Shown in pieces: positions 6,148 to 10,651 of a DNA stretch of 10,651 nucleotides. The translations under genes and the position numbers were made by a program. The notes beneath the pieces were generated by a model. That model did no database searches. It saw only the letters and a list, made by a program, of their open reading frames with translations, and was not told the origin of the DNA. Positions within the stretch are counted from its first letter, which is position 1. Each line of letters begins with the position of its first letter. Source of the DNA: an uncultured Oscillospiraceae bacterium (GTDB lineage: Bacteria > Bacillota > Clostridia > Oscillospirales > Acutalibacteraceae); contig UQRS01000073.1 of NCBI GenBank assembly GCA_900543525.1, positions 1-10,651 of the forward strand, in the 5' to 3' direction.

Positions 6148-8463
6148 TCAGACCGCCTTATGCAGGATCGCGGTCAGCACGGTCACGTCGTCCCCGTGTC
6201 CGTCGCGGTGACGCCGCCTGGCCGCCTGCGCCAGATGGTCGGCCAGAGCGGAGGCGCTTCCCTGCTTCCAGGCCTCCAGCTCGGCGCAGATCCAGTCGGT
6301 GCCATCCCCAGCCGCGCCGTCCGAAATCATCACGATGATATCCTCCTTGCCCACCGTCACGGCCGATCGGTCAAACCCGATGTCCTTCAAAATTCCGGCC
6401 GGCAGAGAGTTGCACTCCGCCCGGGCGATTTTTCCGCCCCGCCGAACAAGGGTCGGAGCGGCGCCGGCTTTGTAAATCTCGGTCTTGCCGGTGAAGAGGT
6501 CGATGGAGGCAACGTCGATTGTGGCAAACGACTCATCGGTCGATTTGAACAGCATGGCCGAGTTGACGATCCGCAAAGCACAGTCAAAGCCGAACCCCGC
6601 CTTAATCAGCCGGGAAATCAGGCCGGAGGCCATCGAGCCGTCGACCGCCGCCCGGCCGCCGGTGCCCATTCCGTCGCTGATCACCATGAAGGCGCGGCCT
6701 CTGCCGTCGTGGAAGAATTCATACGCGTCGCCGCACAGCCGCCCCTCCCCGCGGGAGAACTGGCAGGCGCCGAAGTCGATGGAGTAGACCGCCTTCTCGC
6801 TAATCGAAACTAAAAATTCCTTCTTTCCCTCGGTTACCGATGGCGGGTCGAAACTGCGGTCGCAGACGCCCTCAGCAATTTGCAGGATATCCCGCCGGTT
6901 GATGTTGACCCTGCCGGTGTCGCGGATGCGGATCTCAATGCTCATGCGGCCATACTTGTCGGTGCAGCAGCCGCACTCGGTGGCGATCACGCCGCTGCGT
7001 TTGAGGGCGGCGACAATCTCGGCGGCCGTCTCGACATCATATATCTGCGCTTTTTCAAACTCCTCCGACAGCTCCTCCAGCATTTCGGAAATTCCGTAAA
7101 ACTGATCGGTCACGACCGACCGCACCTCCTCCAGCCGGCGCGCGGCCGCCTGCCGGGACAAAAAGGCGCTGTAGTGCCGGTTCGCCGATTCACAAAGCGC
7201 CGGCAGACGCAGGCATTTTTTGGAAAAGGCCTCCCCCACCATGGTTTCGGGAGGCTGCTCCGTCTCTACCGCTTTGGCAATGCCGAGCACAGCCTCCAGC
7301 GTTTCGTTCCGCGCCCCCTCCCAGCAGTTGACCCGCAGAGAGCAGCCGCAGCAGGCCTCCTGCTCGACCGATTTCAGCACGTCGTCAAAGCTCGGTTCGT
7401 TGATGCGGGAAAGGCGGTCGGCGACCTCCTCCACCGTTTCGGAAACGTCGCAGAGCGCCTGCGAGGCAAAGGAAAGCCGCATCACCAGCGCCTTGCGCAG
7501 GCCGTCGGTTTTGGGAAGCCGCGCCGACGGAGAGAAAACGTCGGCAAACAGGCTGCCGACCTTCGCCGGAAGAAGCAGAAAAACAAGGCTGCCTGCCGAC
7601 GCCTCGATCAACATAGCGACCGAAAGATCGCTGCCGCCCGAAAGCAGCACCCAGAGGCCGAAGCACATGACGCCGGAAACAACCGAAGCAAACTTCCCCG
7701 CAGCCGAAAACACACCGGCCAGAAGGCCGCTGACCGCAAACGGCAGCGCCGCCGACACGGCCTCCCCTCCCGTCAGGCTGACCACGAGACCGGCCGTCGT
7801 TCCCGCGATCGCACCGGCCGACGCGCCGCCGTACTTCGCGGCCGCAAGCAGGGCGACCAGCAGCGCCGCCCGGCCGAGGGAAAGATTGCCGAACCCGATT
7901 GGCAGCACGGAGGACAAAACGATTCCGCCCGCGATCACGACGGTGGCCATCTCCTGCCCGGAGAGGGCCGCCTGCCTCCGCCCGGCGATGCAGAAAGCGC
8001 GATTCAGAAAATAGGCGCCGCCGCCGGCCAGCACACTTTCTGTACAGACCATGAGCAGGCGGCTGACCTCATAACCGCCGACCAGCGTGGCAAACCCGGT
8101 CGCGAGCGAGGCGCCCAGCGCAACCGCCGAAAAAATCAGCGGCGTGTTTTTCAGCCTGACCGCGCCCAGCAGCAGCCACTTGATCGAAGCAATGGCAAAA
8201 ACTGCTGTTATGTAGCGGAACATTCCGCCCCCCGTAACCGGAAAGAAGTAGCCGGCCAGCGCGCCTACCGCGGCGGCGGCCGTACACACCGGCGGCACAC
8301 CTGCCACCGTGGCCAGCCCGAAGGGCAGATACCCTCCGAACAGGTTGGTGCGCGACAGGAGGAAGGAGGCCGCCGCAACCGCAATCTGCGTTACGATCTG
8401 CCCCGGTGAAATGCCGGTTCGGGCAGACGCCTTTGCCGGAAATTCTTTTACGGAATCCTTCAT
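6148..8463 (-). CDS. spoIIE: Stage II sporulation protein E (serine phosphatase)
   Basis: The product has 771 residues from ATG 8463; an in-frame ATG at 8490 would give 780. SpoIIE is a membrane phosphatase at the polar sporulation septum that dephosphorylates SpoIIAA, freeing sigma-F in the forespore. About ten hydrophobic membrane segments fill residues 31-308 (780 numbering). A central cytoplasmic region carries a Cys cluster CCGCSLRVNC (380-389). The C-terminal PP2C-type domain has metal-binding Asp candidates in GDAYEF (D588), SDGMGTGG (D606), SDGAAGDG (D724) and GDDVTVL (D767-768), the usual SpoIIE order. ATG 8463 is preferred because an AGGCGGG-like site lies 11 nt upstream, whereas ATG 8490 is buried in a perfect 12-bp stem with no Shine-Dalgarno site at normal spacing. 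It is monocistronic and ends at the 6085-6119 terminator. The leader and promoter are unusual (see separate entries). Confidence 0.96.
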   Translation of the reverse strand: MKDSVKEFPAKASARTGISPGQIVTQIAVAAASFLLSRTNLFGGYLPFGLATVAGVPPVCTAAAAVGALAGYFFPVTGGGMFRYITAVFAIASIKWLLLGAVRLKNTPLIFSAVALGASLATGFATLVGGYEVSRLLMVCTESVLAGGGAYFLNRAFCIAGRRQAALSGQEMATVVIAGGIVLSSVLPIGFGNLSLGRAALLVALLAAAKYGGASAGAIAGTTAGLVVSLTGGEAVSAALPFAVSGLLAGVFSAAGKFASVVSGVMCFGLWVLLSGGSDLSVAMLIEASAGSLVFLLLPAKVGSLFADVFSPSARLPKTDGLRKALVMRLSFASQALCDVSETVEEVADRLSRINEPSFDDVLKSVEQEACCGCSLRVNCWEGARNETLEAVLGIAKAVETEQPPETMVGEAFSKKCLRLPALCESANRHYSAFLSRQAAARRLEEVRSVVTDQFYGISEMLEELSEEFEKAQIYDVETAAEIVAALKRSGVIATECGCCTDKYGRMSIEIRIRDTGRVNINRRDILQIAEGVCDRSFDPPSVTEGKKEFLVSISEKAVYSIDFGACQFSRGEGRLCGDAYEFFHDGRGRAFMVISDGMGTGGRAAVDGSMASGLISRLIKAGFGFDCALRIVNSAMLFKSTDESFATIDVASIDLFTGKTEIYKAGAAPTLVRRGGKIARAECNSLPAGILKDIGFDRSAVTVGKEDIIVMISDGAAGDGTDWICAELEAWKQGSASALADHLAQAARRRHRDGHGDDVTVLTAILHKAV

Positions 8464-8672
8464 TTTATTTAAAACCCGCCTTTCCGGCATCCCTCTTCCC
8501 GTCTTCTGCGACGGAAAGAGGGATGCCTCTGGCCAAAGCGGCCGCCATGCACCGGGGCGCTTCGGCTATACATAAACACAAAACCGAACAACAGCCCGTC
8601 CGATTTTGTGTGAAGTCATTCCGGCCGCTGCGTGAGGAAGGTCGCATTTCACGCAGCGCACCGGCGGCTGCA
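8464..8672 (-). promoter_or_regulatory. Structured 5' leader of spoIIE, four consecutive hairpins
   Basis: From the predicted start near 8672 the minus-strand RNA can form: (1) 8621-8664, CCGG + CGCTGCGTGA/TCACGCAGCG, 10 perfect pairs plus 4; (2) 8576-8611, ACACAAAAUCG with CGGUUUUGUGU, 11 pairs; (3) 8532-8566, GCCGAAGCG with CGCUUUGGC, 9 pairs; (4) 8486-8527, 12 perfect pairs, one U-G, then CCGTC/GACGG, with a 6-nt loop. The last ends directly before the GGAAAGGCGGG ribosome binding region. In hairpins 2, 3 and 4 the only non-Watson-Crick position is a G-U in this strand and a C/A mismatch in the other, which favours RNA function in the spoIIE sense. None is followed by a U-tract, so they are not ordinary terminators. 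I match it to no known class. Confidence 0.6.
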
Positions 8673-8678
8673 ACCGTT

Positions 8679-8711
8679 ATTATATAGCGGCCATGCGGAT
8701 TTTTTTGTCAA
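8679..8711 (-). promoter_or_regulatory. spoIIE promoter with 21-bp spacer and overlapping Spo0A-like box
   Basis: TTGACA (8706-8711, perfect) and TATAAT (8679-8684, perfect) on the minus strand are 21 bp apart, too far for ordinary sigma-A use. In Bacillus subtilis the spoIIE promoter is known for the same 21-bp separation and depends on Spo0A-P. On the plus strand TTTGTCAAA (8704-8712) covers the -35 and differs at one base from the Spo0A box TTTGTCGAA. A TATATA at 8681-8686 with a 19-bp spacer is an alternative -10. Confidence 0.7.
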
Positions 8712-8732
8712 ATGAAGTCCCGATAAACGGGA

Positions 8733-8757
8733 AAGTTTGCATGAATTATGTAAACTT
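8733..8757. promoter_or_regulatory. 25-bp imperfect palindrome upstream of the spoIIE promoter
   Basis: Arms AAGTTT-G-CAT and ATG-T-AAACTT are reverse complements except for one opposed pair, around a 5-bp centre. It is centred about 36 bp upstream of the spoIIE -35 and looks like a dimeric-regulator operator. Between it and the -35 is TCCCG/CGGGA (8718-8732), a small inverted repeat. The regulator is not identifiable from the sequence. Confidence 0.45.
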
Positions 8758-8761
8758 ATGG

Positions 8762-8837
8762 AACCCTCTGTAAAAGCGCGGGGCGGCCTCTCCACAACCC
8801 TCTGTATTTGGGGAAAGATTCGGGGCGGGGCCTCCAC
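8762..8837. repeat. Abutting imperfect tandem repeat (2 copies)
   Basis: Copy 1 (8762-8795) and copy 2 (8796-8837) both start with AACCCTCTGTA and end with GGGGCGG(GG)CCTC(T)CCAC. They differ mainly in a middle spacer of 7 or 15 bp. No third copy is visible. They lie 50-125 bp upstream of the spoIIE -35 on one side and 45-120 bp before the possible small ORF at 8883 on the other. Confidence 0.75.
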
Positions 8838-8882
8838 CATATCTTGTAGAGGATTTTTGTCGATCAAAAGTGGGAGGCTTAA

Positions 8883-8996
8883 ATGGCGAAAATCTTTTTT
8901 CGGGCTTTACGCTTCCCGTGCCAAAGGCGGCTGCAAGTACGCTTCGACACGGCGGGCGAGGCGGTGGGGCTTTGCGAAAAAGCGTATTTTATATAA
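8883..8996 (+). CDS. Possible small ORF, 37 residues, unknown function
   Basis: The ATG at 8883 has GGGAGG (8872-8877) 5 nt upstream, the best ribosome binding site in the 8758-9230 gap. It encodes a basic 37-residue peptide with N-terminal MAKIFFRALRFPC, two Cys residues and no clear membrane segment. The stop at 8994-8996 abuts the first base of a strong terminator, the expected layout for a tiny independent gene. Against it: no convincing promoter is seen, the sequence is short, and no family is recognised. The Shine-Dalgarno region GTGGGAGGC (8870-8878) can pair with GCCTC(T)CCAC of either upstream repeat copy, so translation could be controlled. It is weakly supported as coding; the transcript may instead be non-coding. 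Confidence 0.3.
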   Translation: MAKIFFRALRFPCQRRLQVRFDTAGEAVGLCEKAYFI

Positions 8997-9035
8997 AAAG
9001 CACCGATCCGCAGCAAAGGTGCGGTCGATGCTTTT
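8996..9035. terminator. Bidirectional intrinsic terminator
   Basis: AAAAGCA (8996-9002 region) pairs with TGCTTTT (9029-9035) around an inner CGA-CCGCA/TGCGG-TCG stem with one bulged T and one mismatch, and a 7-nt loop. T-tracts follow on both sides: TGCTTTTGCTC on plus, GCTTTTTATAT on minus. On the minus strand it would end the lemA-TPM transcript about 200 nt beyond the TPM stop; on the plus strand it would end the 8883 unit. Confidence 0.8.
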
Positions 9036-9230
9036 GCTCACTTTTTACCATCGGTTAACGAGGGCACACACGCCTGCCAGCGCATCCTTCCGGCGCTTTT
9101 TGCCCTTTTCACCTTGGCGGGCGGTCAGCCCGCCTGCGTCTCAAAAACCGAAAATCACTCGAAAATTCATCGCCGGCAGGTGTGGAAAGCGAAAAACTCT
9201 GCGCGGAAGGCGGTGTGATACCGTCGGCGG
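9036..9230. other. Non-coding spacer with several hairpins, 3' of the TPM gene
   Basis: I see no gene here. It holds AGGGCA/TGCCCT (9061-9066 with 9101-9106) enclosing AGCGC/GCGCT (9079-9083 with 9093-9097), each followed by T-runs on the plus strand. It also holds a perfect hairpin GGCGGGC-GGTCA-GCCCGCC (9116-9134). A loose long-range pairing joins CACACGCCTGCC (9068-9079 area) to GGCAGGTGTG (9175-9184 area). If the lemA-TPM transcript ends at 8996-9035 this is its 3' untranslated region. Confidence 0.4.
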
Positions 9231-9992
9231 TCAAAACCCTCTCGAAGAACCGCCGCCGCCAAAGCCGCCGCCCCCTCCGGAGAAGCCGCCTCCGCCGCCG
9301 GAAAAACCTCCGGAGAAACCGCCGCCATAGGGGGGGCCGCCGAACAGCGTCGGCCCTACGGCGCGGGGGCCGCGACGGTGCCTCCCGGACAGAAGAATCA
9401 GGATAATAATCACAATCACGATGACGGCGATCAAAATATCGGCAATCGTATCGCCGACATCCTCCACCGGCTGATAATCCGCGTCCGGCTCCAGCCCGTA
9501 CTCAATATACACTTCATTCACCAGCGCGTCATAAACCGCCTGCATCCCGTCGGAAAAGCGATCCTCCGAAAAATAATCCATGCTGTAGATGTCCAGAATC
9601 CGGCCGGTTTTGCTGTCGGGCAGCGCCCCCTCCAGTCCGTAGCCGACCTCGATCCGCACCTTCCGCTCTGTCACAGAGAGCAGCAGAAGCAGGCCGTTAT
9701 TCTTCTCCCTGTCGCCGATGCCCCACTCCCGTGCCAGGCCGATGGCATAAGACTCTATATCGCTGCCCTGCAGAGACTGCACCGTAACGGCAACCACCTG
9801 CGCCTCGCATGCGCGGAACAGGGTTTCTCCCTGCTTCTGCATGGCCGCCTCAGCCTCCGGCGTGATCACGTTGGCAAAGTCGTTTACAAAAAAGCGGCTG
9901 GTCGGGTGCGGGTAGGAGACCGCGGCCGCCGGCAGGCACAGATACAGAGAGAGCAGGCAAAAAACCGAAAGAAAAGCAAATGTCCTTTTCAT
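9231..9992 (-). CDS. TPM-domain membrane protein with glycine-rich tail (YgcG family)
   Basis: The product has 253 residues. An N-terminal signal peptide (about 1-24: MKR, a hydrophobic core, then AAA) exports the TPM (TLP18.3/Psb32/MOLO-1) domain at about 33-165, recognised from FVNDFANVITPEAEAAM, AIGLAREWGIGDREKNNGLLLLL and the KVRIEVGYGLEG segment. A single membrane helix (about 185-202) follows, then a basic stop (GRHRRGPR) and a C-terminal tail rich in GGGF and GGFSGG units ending in RGF. This layout is typical of YgcG-like proteins. Some TPM domains show acid-phosphatase activity, but the role in bacteria is poorly defined. The start is 2 nt after the lemA stop with no clear Shine-Dalgarno site, suggesting translational coupling. 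LemA and TPM genes commonly sit together, so a shared envelope-associated function is likely. Confidence 0.92.
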   Translation of the reverse strand: MKRTFAFLSVFCLLSLYLCLPAAAVSYPHPTSRFFVNDFANVITPEAEAAMQKQGETLFRACEAQVVAVTVQSLQGSDIESYAIGLAREWGIGDREKNNGLLLLLSVTERKVRIEVGYGLEGALPDSKTGRILDIYSMDYFSEDRFSDGMQAVYDALVNEVYIEYGLEPDADYQPVEDVGDTIADILIAVIVIVIIILILLSGRHRRGPRAVGPTLFGGPPYGGGFSGGFSGGGGGFSGGGGGFGGGGSSRGF

Positions 9993-9994
9993 GA

Positions 9995-10567
9995 TTATTC
10001 AAAAGAGACGATCGGCGCGTCCTGCGCGTCTGCGGCCGCCTCAAAGTATGCAACCCTTTCAAACCCGAACATCCCGGCGAGAATGTTTTTGGGGAAGCTG
10101 CGAATCTGCGCATTGTAGGTTTTGGCGCTCTCGTTATAATCCTGCCGGGCGACGGCGATCCGATTCTCCGTCCCGGCCAGCTCATCCTGCAAAGCGACGT
10201 AATTCTGGTTCGCCTTCAGATCCGGATAGGCCTCAGTCACCGCGTTCACCCAGACCGAGATAGCGCCGTCCAGCTGCTCGCTCGCCTGAGAAAGGCTGCC
10301 GGCGTCCCCGGCCTGCGCTACCGCGCTGCGCGCCTCGGTCACGGCGGTCAGCGTCTCCTGCTCATAGTCGGAGTAGCCCTTGACGGTTGCGACAAAGTTC
10401 GGGATCAAATCGGCGCGGCGCTGCAGCTGCGTCTGGATATTCGCCTGCTTATTTTCCACATCCGTCTGTGCACTGACCAGGGCATTATAGCTTCCGGCCA
10501 CGCCCGCAATCAGCAGGACAATCACCAGGGCAACAATGCCGATTACAATCCATTTTTTATTGTTCAC
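9995..10567 (-). CDS. lemA: LemA family protein
   Basis: The product has 190 residues, normal for the family. A short positively charged N-terminus (MNNKK) precedes one membrane helix (about 6-26). The extracytoplasmic or cytoplasmic part is largely alpha-helical with the family signature YNALVSAQTDVENKQANIQTQLQRRADLIPNFVATVKGY (about 27-65), and later NQNYVALQDELAGTENRIAVARQDYN. LemA was first noted as the source of a peptide antigen in Listeria; its molecular role is not established. The start is GTG at 10567 with GGGAGG 8 nt upstream. It is first in a two-gene unit with the TPM gene and is transcribed from the divergent promoter at 10598-10606. Confidence 0.95.
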   Translation of the reverse strand: MNNKKWIVIGIVALVIVLLIAGVAGSYNALVSAQTDVENKQANIQTQLQRRADLIPNFVATVKGYSDYEQETLTAVTEARSAVAQAGDAGSLSQASEQLDGAISVWVNAVTEAYPDLKANQNYVALQDELAGTENRIAVARQDYNESAKTYNAQIRSFPKNILAGMFGFERVAYFEAAADAQDAPIVSFE

Positions 10568-10597
10568 AAAACATACCTCCCATTTTTATCTGATTCT

Positions 10598-10606
10598 ATT
10601 ATACCA
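10598..10606 (-). promoter_or_regulatory. Extended -10 promoter of lemA
   Basis: The minus strand reads TGGTATAAT (TATAAT at 10598-10603), a perfect extended -10. No -35 match is seen at 17 bp. Initiation near 10591 gives a leader of about 25 nt containing the GGGAGG site. Confidence 0.7.
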
Positions 10607-10623
10607 TGAACGCGAAGCGTGAA

Positions 10624-10632
10624 TGGTATAAT
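10624..10632 (+). promoter_or_regulatory. Extended -10 promoter, rightward, leaving the window
   Basis: TGGTATAAT on the plus strand (TATAAT at 10627-10632) is identical to the lemA -10 and mirrors it. Its target lies beyond 10651. No -35 match is visible. Confidence 0.5.
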
Positions 10633-10651
10633 GTGCATAGCTTTTGCGGTT

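Larger units (their letters stand above)
10598..10632. repeat. Palindrome with mirrored divergent promoters
   Basis: ATTATACCAT (10598-10607) and ATGGTATAAT (10623-10632) are exact reverse complements. Within them lie ACGC-GAA-GCGT (10610-10620) and opposed GA/GA steps. Each outer arm is an extended -10 box pointing outward: leftward to lemA, rightward off the window. Confidence 0.8.

Noticed and set aside
6880..8409. A 509-residue open frame on the plus strand opposite spoIIE
   Set aside because: It is antisense to an unmistakable SpoIIE, is full of Arg/Gln/His low-complexity sequence and shows no domain.
8464..8490. ATG 8490 as the spoIIE start
   Set aside because: It sits inside a perfect 12-bp stem without a properly spaced ribosome site; ATG 8463 has one. 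Not excluded by experiment.
8762..8837. CRISPR array
   Set aside because: Only two imperfect abutting copies with unequal internal spacers; no regular repeat-spacer pattern and no cas genes.
8464..9230. A tRNA or other stable RNA gene in the gap around spoIIE
   Set aside because: No T-loop (GTTCGANTC-like) or cloverleaf was found on either strand, and no SRP or RNase P signature.
8737..9330. A 197-residue plus-strand frame ending in a Pro-rich tail
   Set aside because: The Pro-rich end is the complement of the Gly-rich tail of the TPM protein. The frame crosses the tandem repeat and the strong terminator, and no family is recognised.

Overview
The window looks like a chromosomal segment of a spore-forming, fairly GC-rich member of the Clostridia, probably Oscillospiraceae or Ruminococcaceae. 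The main grounds are a full-length SpoIIE, an IreB-type phosphoprotein gene, a phenylalanine T-box in front of pheST, and strong AGGAGG-type ribosome binding sites. The assignment is an inference from gene content; no single base proves it.

Layout from left to right. Positions 1-283 are non-coding and hold two leftward extended -10 promoters (TGGTATAATAA), a structured leader between them, and an A/T-rich palindrome. This region probably serves a gene beyond the left edge. A perfect 18-bp terminator (284-325) closes a small leftward operon of ireB and a 97-residue protein of unknown function. Next come pheT and pheS, leftward and in operon order pheS-pheT, with a complete T-box leader: consensus promoter, UUC specifier, T-box sequence and terminator. 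Charged and uncharged tRNA-Phe should therefore set PheRS expression. A gap of about 215 bp between the pheS promoter and a rightward araC-family gene's promoter contains an unexplained structured element built on three copies of a 13-bp word. The AraC regulator and spoIIE converge on a shared bidirectional terminator.

spoIIE (leftward) has the most interesting control region. Its promoter has TTGACA and TATAAT hexamers 21 bp apart with a near-consensus Spo0A box over the -35. The leader of about 210 nt can fold into four consecutive hairpins, and three internal non-Watson-Crick positions are G-U pairs only in the spoIIE-sense RNA. Further right, 8758-9230 has no convincing large gene. It holds an abutting imperfect tandem repeat, a possible 37-residue ORF whose Shine-Dalgarno site can pair with either repeat copy, a strong bidirectional terminator, and a few more hairpins. 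The window ends with a leftward lemA-TPM pair (a coiled-coil membrane protein and a TPM-domain membrane protein), driven from a nearly symmetrical divergent promoter at the right edge.

The protein-coding content is ordinary housekeeping, sporulation and envelope functions. The unusual signal lies in the intergenic regions: the spoIIE leader, the 5012-5165 element, the 8762-8996 repeat/ORF unit and the mirrored promoters at both ends.
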